Below, in pieces: positions 8,690 to 15,825 of a stretch of DNA of 64,000 nucleotides. The position numbers and the translations under genes are program-made. Below the pieces are notes generated by a model that did no database searches, was not told the origin of the DNA, and saw only the letters and a program-made list of their open reading frames with translations. The stretch spans positions 248,001 through 312,000 of the forward strand of contig NZ_NOWF01000003.1 of assembly GCF_002245355.1 (NCBI RefSeq). Direction: 5' to 3'. Numbering within the stretch: position 1 is the stretch's first letter; each line of letters opens with the position of its first letter. The DNA is from Paludifilum halophilum (GTDB taxonomy: Bacteria > Bacillota > Bacilli > Thermoactinomycetales > DSM-45169).

Positions 8690-9022
8690 TTCCCGACATT
8701 CTTTTTTCAGGGAAGAACCTCAGCAGGCCCATTTAGCGAATTCCAACACTTCCTCCTCTGACAGATCCATCTCCCTTAAGATCCGGATATGCCAGTAAGA
8801 AGCCCAACCTTCATTCATCACTTTGGTCTCCATCTGCGGCCAGAAGTAGAGCATCTCTCCGGCATCACCGTCAGGATATCCTGCTGCCAATCCTCCAGGT
8901 CTCGATTATGATTCATGATCAACAACAAAAGGTCTTTTTCCGGTTTTTTAGAGTTGATCACCAGCTCGTAAATACGACTCAGATTGAAATCGTATCGTAT
9001 TTTCATTTTGTGAAATGCCTTG
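8690..9022 (-). pseudogene. Deleted duplicate of the spoVR locus
   Basis: Three segments of the intact locus at 14089-15626 are joined in their original order and strand. 8690-8732 matches 14150-14193 (inside the 38-residue gene after spoVR), 8732-8948 matches 14772-14987, and 8948-9022 matches 15382-15455. About 578 and 394 bases are missing between them. The reading frame still gives recognisable SpoVR pieces ([15 protein letters not shown] joined to [20 protein letters not shown]) but no complete protein. Junctions fall at short shared T-rich strings, which suggests illegitimate recombination. Certainly non-functional as SpoVR. Confidence 0.9.
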
Positions 9023-9024
9023 GT

Positions 9025-9261
9025 ATGACAAAAGAAAAGTCACCGAAAAAGCCTATTGGTATTACAATTATTGAAAAACCAATGGATTTGTCTCCTGGTG
9101 AGACTGTCAAAATTACAGGAGTTACACTCCCCAGCGTGAATGTAGAACTCGTTAAAGATGGGACAGTATTAAAAAAAACCAAGTCGGATGAAGTCGGAGA
9201 ATATACCTTGGAAACACCAGCGTCGTGGGAACCGGGTGTTCACACTTTGAAGATAAAATGA
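9025..9261 (+). CDS. Small Ig-like domain protein (hypothetical)
   Basis: A 78-residue ORF starting three bases after the spoVR relic. After a basic N-terminus, the pattern [20 protein letters not shown]...[20 protein letters not shown] resembles a bacterial Ig-like or CARDB-like beta-sandwich of the kind found as repeats in surface proteins. No signal peptide and no good ribosome binding site are visible. It may be the surviving last domain of a larger secreted protein whose front was lost when the spoVR fragment arrived. A terminator follows. Confidence 0.5.
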   Translation: MTKEKSPKKPIGITIIEKPMDLSPGETVKITGVTLPSVNVELVKDGTVLKKTKSDEVGEYTLETPASWEPGVHTLKIK

Positions 9262-9323
9262 TGAACATCCAGAAGGATCTAGAATACTCAAAGTTACGGT
9301 TAACTAAGACCTAATAATTGAGC

Positions 9324-9359
9324 AAAACCGGGCAGGGGTCCACATCGCCCGGTTTTTTC
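9324..9359 (+). terminator. Rho-independent terminator
   Basis: A 10-bp stem (AAAACCGGGC, 9324-9333, against GCCCGGTTTT, 9347-9356) ends in six T. It follows the Ig-like ORF and isolates it from the toxin locus. Confidence 0.85.
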
Positions 9360-9415
9360 TATTCAGCCAACTTTCTATGTAGTAATATATTCATAGGGTG
9401 AGAGAGAACGAAAAA

Positions 9416-9459
9416 GCCTCACCGCCCAGGGCCGAGTTAACGGCGAAAGGGGGTGAGGC
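9416..9459 (+). promoter_or_regulatory. Hairpin masking the toxin ribosome binding site
   Basis: GCCTCACC (9416-9423) is perfectly complementary to GGTGAGGC (9452-9459), which contains the Shine-Dalgarno sequence just before the toxin start at 9462. In the mRNA this would hide the ribosome binding site, a known control in type I toxin messages. A weak promoter (TAATAT at 9383-9388) could lie upstream. Confidence 0.6.
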
Positions 9460-9461
9460 GC

Positions 9462-9557
9462 ATGGAATGGCTTCAAGCGATCGCGGCTTTAATTGTCGCA
9501 CTTGTGGCCGTTGCTCGCTTCTTCCTGGACTGGCAGGATCGCCACCGGAAGAAGTAG
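9462..9557 (+). CDS. Small hydrophobic peptide, probable type I toxin
   Basis: A 31-residue ORF: short start MEWLQ, one hydrophobic helix (AIAALIVALVAVARFFL), then the charged tail DWQDRHRKK. This is the design of small membrane toxins of type I systems (TxpA, BsrG, Fst, holin-like toxins). GGGGGTGAGG lies four bases before the ATG and can be hidden by an upstream complementary stretch. Its 3' region overlaps a convergent RNA with its own promoter and terminator. I do not recognise a named family member; the toxin role is inferred from peptide shape and gene arrangement. Confidence 0.65.
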   Translation: MEWLQAIAALIVALVAVARFFLDWQDRHRKK

Positions 9558-9587
9558 CGTTGACCCTCTGGATTGGGCTCAGTTAAG

Positions 9588-9663
9588 TTAAAAGCCGCTA
9601 ACGAACTGCCATTCGATAGCGGCTACAGGCCCACGGTGGGGCAACCCTGACTGTTCTCTCTTG
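9588..9663 (-). ncRNA. Probable antisense antitoxin RNA
   Basis: A predicted RNA of about 75 bases converges on the toxin gene. It should start near 9663, seven bases after the -10 box, and end after the hairpin TAGCGGCT...AGCCGCTA (9617-9624 with 9593-9600) followed by TTTT on the minus strand. The toxin mRNA would run to its own terminator near 9672, so the two RNAs would be fully complementary over this stretch. This matches the 3'-overlap arrangement of TxpA/RatA and BsrG/SR4. Confidence 0.55.
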
Positions 9664-9672
9664 CCCTTTATT
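9639..9672 (+). terminator. Probable terminator of toxin mRNA
   Basis: GGGCAA (9639-9644) pairs with TTGCCC (9661-9666), followed by TTTATT. It lies about 80 bases after the toxin stop codon and within the antisense promoter region. Confidence 0.5.
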
Positions 9673-9699
9673 ATATACGATTCATGTGAGTATATTCAA
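9670..9699 (-). promoter_or_regulatory. Promoter of antisense RNA
   Basis: On the minus strand, TTGAAT (plus-strand positions 9694-9699) and a perfect TATAAT (9670-9675) are 18 bases apart. This is one of the better sigma-A-type promoters in the region and points towards the toxin gene. Confidence 0.65.
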
Positions 9700-9743
9700 C
9701 AAACAACGTGTGACTTCACAATATTACTTCGTATACCGAAATG

Positions 9744-9787
9744 GTCGTCGATGTCCAGTAGGGTCAAAACCCCCGGGGATCGACGAC
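9744..9787 (+). promoter_or_regulatory. CRISPR leader region with conserved-looking hairpin
   Basis: GTCGTCGAT (9744-9752) pairs perfectly with ATCGACGAC (9779-9787) around a loop containing AAAACCCCCGGGG. It lies about 120 bases upstream of the first CRISPR repeat, on the side expected for the leader. I recall similar GTCGAC-arm hairpins beside arrays in thermophilic Firmicutes, but this needs checking. The stretch 9788-9909 up to the first repeat is AT-rich and has no supported gene. Confidence 0.4.
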
Positions 9788-9909
9788 ATTTGCAAATCCG
9801 GCAGAACCCTCGTTCCTACAGGAAAAGCGAGAAAAGGAGTTGAGAAAAAACCGATTTTTGTATACCCTATGGGTAGAAAAGAAATGGCTCTGTTATGGGC
9901 TTTTTTGGG

Positions 9910-10148
9910 GTTTATAATCTACCTACGAGGCATTGAAACTCCCGCCTAGGAAGTAAAGGTGTTCAAAAGGTTTTCAAAGTTTATAATCTACCTACGAGGC
10001 ATTGAAACGACGAACTGTCGGCTTATGTTCAACAAATCTATTTTTTTGAGTTTATAATCTACCTACGAGGCATTGAAACACCTTCACGACCTTCCCATCT
10101 TCTTCCGTAAGAATCGGCGTTTCCAAGCTACCTATAAGGAATGAACCC
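9910..10148 (+). CRISPR. Orphan CRISPR array, four repeats and three spacers
   Basis: Three identical 30-base repeats lie at 9910-9939, 9979-10008 and 10050-10079. They begin GTTTATAATCTACC and end GAGGCATTGAAAC, the ATTGAAAC end typical of type I-B and type III repeats. A degenerate terminal repeat follows at 10119-10148 (GTTTCCAAGCTACCTATAAG and onward). Spacers are 39, 41 and 39 bases (9940-9978, 10009-10049, 10080-10118). The repeat end and the decayed last repeat both place the leader at the left and transcription rightwards. No cas gene is present in the window, so the array depends on cas genes elsewhere or is a relic. No spacer matches another part of this window that I can see. Confidence 0.93.
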
Positions 10149-10185
10149 TGGATTCAAAAAACAAAAAGCCGAGCGGGGATAATGA

Positions 10186-10350
10186 TGTGCGCCCCTTAAA
10201 GTAGACACAGGAACCCCCCCTGTGAACAGAACTACTTTTAAGGGGTGTTTTTCATGACGAAAAAAAGACAGAAATTCAAGTATTGTCCCTTCTCTCTGAA
10301 GATGCAGGCCGTTCAAATGAGACTGCAGGGAAACGCCAGGATCTCTACAA
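10186..10350 (+). mobile_element. IS3-type insertion sequence remnant (start of orfA)
   Basis: An end resembling an IS3-type inverted repeat (TGTGCGCCCCTTAAAGTAGA) begins at 10186. From ATG 10254 the reading MTKKRQKFKYCPFSLKMQAV matches the start of OrfA helix-turn-helix transposase subunits. Homology stops after about 35 codons and no OrfB is present. The remnant interrupts what looks like a terminator: the left arm AAAAGCCGAGCGGGGAT (10164-10180) equals the left arm of the intact terminator at 14046-14080. No transposition function remains. Confidence 0.65.
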
Positions 10351-10395
10351 TCACCGCATACAGTGGTCTCGACCATCTATATCATCCTTTCCATG

Positions 10396-10421
10396 AAAAA
10401 AGCACCCGAGTGGGTGCTTTA
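10396..10421 (-). terminator. Terminator of the broken immunity gene
   Basis: Short hairpin AAGCACCC-GAG-TGGGTGCTT with a run of six T on the minus strand, directly at the stop codon of the Imm70-like pseudogene. Confidence 0.8.
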
Positions 10422-10829
10422 CAAATTAACAATTTCAAGATCTTGTTTTTCTTCTTTACTATCTTCCAGAGCTTCATACAATACATCGAAAAAATCCTGT
10501 CCAGCACTGGTTACAAAGTAGTTTCCCAGATCCGTTATATCGGAACTGATATTGTCTCCCCAAAAAGGCCTTTTACTTAGATCTTCAATATCCCAAACAA
10601 CTTGATCGGGTGAAAAAGCACTTAATTATTCTTGAATCTCTTTGGCCTCCTTCAAGGCATCATCTGCTTTTGTCCAGTCCAATCGCCCCATATAGAGATC
10701 CTGTATGATTAGAGGATATTTCTCTTTGTCTGGATCCAAATGATGCTCAACCGTTGAAAAGAAGGAGTTGAGAAAAGATTCCGCTCCGATCTCATAAAGA
10801 AGAAAATCAACTTGAAAGCTAACTCCCAT
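10419..10829 (-). pseudogene. Imm70-like immunity protein gene with in-frame stop
   Basis: One continuous frame encodes 136 residues but is broken by an ochre stop (TAA at 10626-10628) after AKEIQE. Reading continues LSAFSPDQVVWDIEDLSKRP and DNISSDITDLGNYFVTSAGQ to a second stop. The sequence resembles Imm70-type immunity proteins of polymorphic toxin systems (family recalled, not searched). The normal codon was probably GAA. A ribosome binding site GAGGTGAT precedes ATG 10829. It lies directly behind the end of a short toxin-like ORF, as immunity genes do. The full-length protein cannot be made without readthrough. Confidence 0.6.
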
Positions 10830-10840
10830 GCCTATCACCT

Positions 10841-11026
10841 CTACCTAAAAGCGTCATACCCACCAACAGTTCCGGATACATTCTGAAATGAGGTATTCAC
10901 CTTGTGGAACGTATACCTCTCCACCATCTCATCTTTACATTGACTTAAAAAATTTTGAATCGCACTGGTTTCATCTGTCGATCTATCCCCAACGGCACCA
11001 TAATCTCTCACATTGTAACGAACCAT
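10841..11026 (-). CDS. Short chimeric ORF, possible toxin remnant
   Basis: A 61-residue ORF with GGAG upstream of ATG 11026. It begins VRYNVRDYGAVGDRSTDETS, which matches the start of pectate-lyase-like beta-helix domains (NVKDYGAVGDGxTDDTAAIQ). After about 28 residues it changes to an unrelated tail (VNTSFQNVSGTVGGYDAFR) that runs to the immunity-like gene twelve bases on. This could be the C-terminal tip of a polymorphic toxin joined to an unrelated start, or a decayed piece. No function is claimed. Confidence 0.35.
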   Translation of the reverse strand: MVRYNVRDYGAVGDRSTDETSAIQNFLSQCKDEMVERYTFHKVNTSFQNVSGTVGGYDAFR

Positions 11027-11081
11027 AGCACTCCACTCCCAATTGTTTTTTACACACACAGATATCAATATAAAAAGCGGC

Positions 11082-11171
11082 CCCATCAGATCGACAGGGC
11101 GGATGAGACGGTAGCACCGTTCAGTCGCATTCATTTGGTTCCCCTACATATCGCGCGGTGCTACCATCAAT
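11082..11171 (-). promoter_or_regulatory. T-box-like leader relic
   Basis: On the minus strand, GGTAGCACCGCG (plus positions 11154-11165) resembles the T-box core (GGTGGYACCGCG). Its first ten bases pair with CGGTGCTACC (plus 11110-11119). A G/C-rich stretch ending GGGGCCGCTTTTT follows, resembling a shortened T-box terminator. No specifier stem can be identified and no aminoacyl-tRNA synthetase or amino acid gene follows, so if real it is a fragment left by rearrangement. Confidence 0.3.
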
Positions 11172-11210
11172 GATAAAAAGTAAGGGTTGCCCGCGGAAAA
11201 ATAGCCCGTG

Positions 11211-11245
11211 TATATAGTAGGGAACAAATGTCCCTCTACTATATA
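11211..11245. repeat. Imperfect inverted repeat
   Basis: TATATAGTAGGGA (11211-11223) and TCCC-T-CTACTATATA (11231-11245) form a 13-bp stem with one bulged base. It lies just after the stop of the nuclease gene and may act as its transcript end, though it lacks a clear T-run. Confidence 0.55.
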
Positions 11246-11274
11246 GGTGGCATCTGTATGACAAATGGCTTTGC

Positions 11275-12005
11275 TCATGGTAACTGTTCACATACGATAC
11301 CATCACCATTCCCATCCAACCCGTGCGGATCCCCCGGACCCGTCGCTTCAAAGAAATCCTGAGCTTCCTTCTGGGTCTCAAAGTCGGAGCAGTCCCGATC
11401 GGGACCATTAGGATCATACTTCGGAATCACTTCTTGTGGTTCCGGCATTGCGTAGTTTTCTCCTTTACACCACTTCTCCGAATTATACCCTTCTCCTGTA
11501 ACATACCCGGGACATTCCCAGATTCCTTTTTTCCGATTCTTAGCCACCTGTTCGGCAATTTGAAATTTCCTTAAGTATCGGCGGCTCTTGTAAATGTAGG
11601 CGACTCTTGCTAAGCCCTTTTTAAGCATTTGAATTTGTAGACTTTTCCCGTCCGTATAGACATAAGCCAGCAAGCGACCATATTTATCCCTTTTCTCGAC
11701 GTCGAACTCTAATTCAATCTTGTCTGCTTTAGTCAGTTGTTGCTTTACATAATTACTAGCCTCATGACCCAGCGGCTGCTCTGCTTTTTCTGGGTGCTTC
11801 GTCTCTGGAGTATCAAATAATAAATACCTCACTGTCTCTTTTTTCCATTCACCTTGAACCTCGTAATATCCCCTTCAATGTGATCAACTAGTTCCACTTC
11901 TATCCTTTTAGGCTTATCCTCCTCTTTCTTATCAATAGTTTGACTCTGGCTGCACCCGATCAGTACTAACGCCAATACGAGAAACCACACCCCGCCCCGT
12001 TTCAT
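11275..12005 (-). pseudogene. Thermonuclease (SNase) lipoprotein with C-terminal Excalibur domain, frameshifted
   Basis: The true start is ATG 12005 behind AAAGGAG. The first 58 codons give a lipoprotein signal (LVLIGC) and the opening of an SNase fold ([20 protein letters not shown]), then a stop. In the other frame, from about 11832, the fold continues [13 protein letters not shown] and ends in an Excalibur calcium-binding domain (DRDCSDF...[15 protein letters not shown]). One extra A in the A6 run at 11843-11848 would join the frames. Active-site Arg, Asp-Thr and a second Arg (GLARV) are kept. It may be a recent pseudogene, a phase-variable gene or an assembly error. Confidence 0.85.
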
Positions 12006-12069
12006 AGGACTCTCTCCTTTAACCCTTTTTCAAGAATTTTAATTCCACCAGAACAAAATATACTCTAGT

Positions 12070-12757
12070 CTCTAGATGAGCAAATCTCCTAACATAAATA
12101 TCCAGTTGTAGATTCACTTAGTTTAAGCAATGTTGAGCTGCTCTTTGACTTGCTCCAGTGGTACCGCTTGTTGGGACTGGCGTTATATCCAATCGACCAA
12201 CCCGTGCTCCCGTCGGTTACGGATGAGCTTGAGGCCCAGCGATTCGTCCCCGTCTCCCGTTTCGGCACAATAGAAATAGGTCAAAAACAGCAGAGTCCAG
12301 AAGCGCTCGATGGCTCGAACGAACCGAACCCGGTAGCGATCAAAAGCGAATTTTTCCTTCATCTGCTGGAAAAACGTCTGTCGGGTAAAGAGCTGGCGCG
12401 GTGTCAAGGATCATTGACTTAGATGCCTGTATCCATTGTTCGTCCCAAACCTCTCGGTGAAGGAAATGGCTCAACGTCGTGCGATGTCGACGTTCGCGAC
12501 TCAGGTATGTATATCGGAGTAGCCTTTCTGGGTTACACCGTCGATAAAATGGACGAGGTGCTTGAATGCCAGATTTGGACAGATACAGGTCGTACCGCTG
12601 CCCCTTCAAATATTGGCATATGGCATTTGGGTATGGTAAATTCTTGGCTCCTTTGTGTGCATGTGTTGTGGTGACTCTATCCATATCACAAAAGAGCAAT
12701 CATGTCTCTACTTTTTTGTTAATGGAAATATCTTGGTGCGCTTTTGCTCATCTAGAG
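12070..12757 (-). mobile_element. Decayed IS element with 15-bp terminal inverted repeats
   Basis: CTCTAGATGAGCAAA at 12070-12084 and its exact complement at 12743-12757 bound 688 bases containing the end of a transposase gene. Full IS elements of this kind are about twice as long, so an internal deletion is likely. A V8-type protease pseudogene begins immediately to the right and may have been truncated by the insertion. Confidence 0.7.
12123..12700 (-). pseudogene. IS4/IS701-like transposase fragment
   Basis: The minus strand encodes a recognisable transposase C-terminus: MKEKFAFDRYRVRFVRAIER, FWTLLFLTYFYC, then after a frame change QAVPLEQVKEQLNIA and a stop at 12123. The upstream part is only partly open and frameshifted. 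Catalytic acidic residues cannot be placed. Non-functional. Confidence 0.6.
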
Positions 12758-12762
12758 TATTA

Positions 12763-13385
12763 AGAAACTTAAAGAATCCGGTGCTTACAAACCAACTATC
12801 AAAAAAACAAATCGGATCAATCCTTTCCGATTAGTATCATGGCTACTTGGTCCCGAATCTCAAACACCACGGCAAGTCCATACAATGGAACCGTGTATTT
12901 ATATATAGAAAGGAATGGAAGCGGATAGCGGTGTAGCGGAACCTTAGTTGATCCGAATACCGTTTTGACGGCGGCTCATTGTGTCTATGATACCTACAAC
13001 AACGTAGCCGCCAGCGCCATTAGAGTGAGCCCAGGACGGAGTATCCTTATGGGAGCACTTGGGCTACTCAGGTTGGCTGGACGTCCAACTGAAGATGCCC
13101 AACCAGATGGAGAAGGAAAGATCAACTATGGGGATGTGCGTTATGACTTTGCGGTCGTGAACACTCAAGATAGCCTTGGTTGGTATAACAACTACTTTAT
13201 TCCCCCTCCGTTCCGATGTTAGTGCCTCCCAAAAGAGAGGGATGAGCGGGGGACCACTTTGGAATACTAAAAGTGGAGTCGGAACCACACAAATCGGGAT
13301 TATCAGTGCAGGGGATGCTCCAGGAGCTTGGGCTTGCAAACTCAATTCGTCAACCATTGAAATCATTGCTTACTGGCTGGATTAA
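12763..13385 (+). pseudogene. V8-like (glutamyl endopeptidase type) serine protease, broken
   Basis: All three catalytic regions are visible but in different frames: His in TVLTAAHCVY, Asp in VRYDFAVVN and Ser in GMSGGPLWNT. The upstream prodomain junction (RISNTTASPYNGTVYLYIER) is followed by an in-frame TAG near 12927. At least two further frame changes occur between codons for SPGRS and YDFAVV and after 13200. The original would have been a secreted protease of about 300 residues; the signal peptide is missing and the 5' end abuts the IS remnant. Confidence 0.85.
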
Positions 13386-13497
13386 ATGGCATTTAGTACT
13401 ATGGGGCTGCTTTAACAGCCTCTTCATATTTCCTAGAGTTGTTGCAACTTAATGGGTCGTTCCCGCGTCCATTAAACAGGAGGAGGTGGTGGATTTC

Positions 13498-14019
13498 ATG
13501 AAAAAGTCGTGGTGCGTTTGGTTCTTAACTCTTCTTATTTTTATAAATGGTTGTTCCATGAACAGTAATCCTCAAACAGGGGAGCCCCAAACTACAAAGA
13601 AAACCGACATGGTACAAACAAAGGAAAAACCTATCTTTTTTCCAGAGAAGGAGTATCCAGAAAGAGCACAATTTTTTCAAACGGCTTTTGTGAAAACCAA
13701 AATCGAAAGCTGTACCCTTGACCGTAAGGGTATGGAAACAAGAAAAAAGAAAGCTTTGCAAGGTACTCCCCCCAAAAAAGGATTTGATCGGGTCCAATGG
13801 CCCATGGCCATTTGCAAGGAAGGTGGAAAAGGTGCTTATGTCAAATACATTACATCCAGCAAAAACTTAGCGGCTGAAGAATGGATCCAAAACGAATTGA
13901 AAAAATATCCAGACGGAACCTCACTTTTTCTCTCCATTGGAAAACCACCTAAATTGAAAGAAATCAATAGAACAATAGAAAATGAAAATAGGATGGAAGA
14001 AGAGAAAACAGAAAAATAA
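13498..14019 (+). CDS. Hypothetical lipoprotein
   Basis: A 173-residue protein with a lipoprotein signal: KK, a hydrophobic stretch (WFLTLLIFI), then NGCS with the acylated Cys near residue 19. The mature part is rich in Lys and Glu and contains a small globular region (ERAQFFQTAFVKTKIESC...YVKYITSSKNLAAEEWI). The start at 13498 is preferred to in-frame GTGs because of spacing from AGGAGG. No known family is recognised. A terminator follows directly. Confidence 0.75.
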   Translation: MKKSWCVWFLTLLIFINGCSMNSNPQTGEPQTTKKTDMVQTKEKPIFFPEKEYPERAQFFQTAFVKTKIESCTLDRKGMETRKKKALQGTPPKKGFDRVQWPMAICKEGGKGAYVKYITSSKNLAAEEWIQNELKKYPDGTSLFLSIGKPPKLKEINRTIENENRMEEEKTEK

Positions 14020-14045
14020 AAGCTACTTTTCCATATAGTAAAAGA

Positions 14046-14080
14046 AAAAAGCCGAGCGGGGATTTACCGTTCGGCTTTTT
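14046..14080. terminator. Bidirectional terminator
   Basis: AAAAGCCGA and TCGGCTTTTT form the stem, with A-runs and T-runs on both sides. It ends the lipoprotein transcript rightwards and the spoVR transcript leftwards. Confidence 0.85.
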
Positions 14081-14088
14081 ATACATTG

Positions 14089-14205
14089 TTAATATTTCAA
14101 CAGATCGATGAAAGCATCGAACCCTTTTTCCTCTAATTCCTTTACCCGCTTCCCGACATTCTTTTTTTCAGGGAAGAACCTCAGCAGGCCCATTATCCAA
14201 AGCAT
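14089..14205 (-). CDS. Small 38-residue protein after spoVR
   Basis: A short ORF begins 11 bases after the spoVR stop with GAGG upstream of its ATG. The peptide ([20 protein letters not shown], then VKELEEKGFDAFIDLLKY) has a hydrophobic start and an amphipathic basic helix. Part of it is also present in the deleted spoVR copy at 8690-8732, so the pair was duplicated together. No function known. Confidence 0.5.
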   Translation of the reverse strand: MLWIMGLLRFFPEKKNVGKRVKELEEKGFDAFIDLLKY

Positions 14206-14216
14206 CGGCATATCCT

Positions 14217-15626
14217 CTATAAAAAACGGCGGAGACACTTTTTCCCGTTGTAACTGAACAGAACGGCCCGATTTTCGATCACCGTCTCAATATGGACGTT
14301 CCGTCCCCAGAGGGCATACACATGTGGCAGCGTTTTTTCAATATGTTTGACATCCAGTTCGATACCTTCATAGGAATGTTTCAGATAGAGCTCCCCTTTA
14401 TTCATATAGTCGCCGTCTTCCACAAGAATGGTGGGATGCCCTCCGTTGATGCGTTCAGAGACCAACTGCTCCCGCACATTTTCCCACTTTTTGTCCGAAA
14501 CCGTCCATTTGTTGCCCGTCCGTTGAAAAAGGTACAAGTCCAGCTCCTCCACCAGCTCACGAGTCAAATAGTTACGGATAAAGGAGGTATCCATCTCCGT
14601 TTCCCGAACCTCAAAAATTTTTTCCCGGCCCTGTCCCGGCACACGTCCGTAACGTTCCCGCTCTTCTTTCGTCGGATGATCCCAGCGGCGCTCGATATCC
14701 TCAAACAGCTTCAGCCCCAGGTAATACGGGTTAATCGAAGTTCGGGAGGGTTGTATGACGGAAGCATTCAGTTTAGCGAATTCCAACACTTCCTCCTCCG
14801 ACAGATCCATCTCCCTTAAGATCCGGATATGCCAGTAAGAAGCCCAACCTTCATTCATCACTTTGGTCTCCATCTGCGGCCAAAAGTAGAGCATCTCCTC
14901 CCGCATCACCGTCAGGATATCCTGCTGCCAATCCTCCAAGTCTCGATTATGATTCATGATAAACAACAAAAGGTCTTTTTCCGGTTTTTCCGGAATCTTT
15001 TTCCCGACTTTCTCCTTTTTCTCCGCTTCCGGCTTCCGATCCAGGGACCACAAATCATCGTAGGGAGTTTTATAAGCCGGCACCCGGTCCGGTTTTTCGT
15101 CGACTTTTTTCCTGCGGCGCGGAGGCTGAACCAGGTTGGAATCCACATGCTCCTGAACGGCCAGTACATGGTCGAGAAAGGTTTCCACCGTTTCTTTTCC
15201 ATATTTCGACTCATACCGGCGAATACGCTCGGCACTGGCCGCCATCGTCTCCACCATGTCCCGGGATGTGTTGGAAAAGCGAAAATTGTTTTTAAAAAAA
15301 TCACAATGGGCCAAAACGTGAGCAGCGATCAATTGATTTTGGATCAAACTGTTTCCTTTCAACAAAAACGCATAACAAGGGTTAGAGTTGATCACCAGCT
15401 CGTAAATACGACTCAGATTGAAATCGTATTGTATTTTCATTTTGTGAAATGCCTTTCCAAAACTCCAGTGGGAAAATCGAGTAGGCATTCCATAAGCTCC
15501 AAAGGTATAAATGATATCCGCGGGGCATATTTCATAACGCATCGGGTAAAAGTCGAGGCCGAAACCCTTGGCGATCTCCGTAATCTCACCGATGGAACGC
15601 TCCAATGCCTTTAAATCATCGGCCAT
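14217..15626 (-). CDS. spoVR: Stage V sporulation protein R (SpoVR)
   Basis: A 469-residue member of the SpoVR family, needed for correct spore cortex formation in Bacillus subtilis; its biochemical role is unresolved. Conserved segments include [32 protein letters not shown] and [14 protein letters not shown]. The ATG at 15626 follows AAGGGGAAA. In many bacteria spoVR lies with yhbH and prkA; here those two are about 34 kb away. A deleted second copy lies at 8690-9022. Confidence 0.95.
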   Translation of the reverse strand: MADDLKALERSIGEITEIAKGFGLDFYPMRYEICPADIIYTFGAYGMPTRFSHWSFGKAFHKMKIQYDFNLSRIYELVINSNPCYAFLLKGNSLIQNQLIAAHVLAHCDFFKNNFRFSNTSRDMVETMAASAERIRRYESKYGKETVETFLDHVLAVQEHVDSNLVQPPRRRKKVDEKPDRVPAYKTPYDDLWSLDRKPEAEKKEKVGKKIPEKPEKDLLLFIMNHNRDLEDWQQDILTVMREEMLYFWPQMETKVMNEGWASYWHIRILREMDLSEEEVLEFAKLNASVIQPSRTSINPYYLGLKLFEDIERRWDHPTKEERERYGRVPGQGREKIFEVRETEMDTSFIRNYLTRELVEELDLYLFQRTGNKWTVSDKKWENVREQLVSERINGGHPTILVEDGDYMNKGELYLKHSYEGIELDVKHIEKTLPHVYALWGRNVHIETVIENRAVLFSYNGKKCLRRFL

Positions 15627-15737
15627 TCGTATTTCCCCTTCCCCATGGACTCTTCCTATATCATACGCCGGAAGAGGGGAAACGTTGTGCAAAAAAACCG
15701 GTCATCCCCTTGTTCTGATTCTTCCATGATCCCCTGA

Positions 15738-15777
15738 CAAAAAGCCGGGCGAGGGTCATCCCCGCCCGGCTTTTTTG
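15738..15777. terminator. Bidirectional-looking terminator
   Basis: AAAAAGCCGGGCG against CCGCCCGGCTTTTTT with a 10-base loop. On the minus strand it ends the transcript of the NAD(P)-binding protein before the spoVR promoter. Confidence 0.85.
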
Positions 15778-15825
15778 CTTCCTTTCCCCGCCCTCGGTGC
15801 CGGCCAGGGCGGAAGCCTTTCCATA

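Noticed and set aside
9686..9949. An 87-codon frame running into the first CRISPR repeat, considered as a cas2 remnant
   Set aside because: No Cas2 pattern is seen, the frame includes the leader hairpin and repeat, and no start signal is present.
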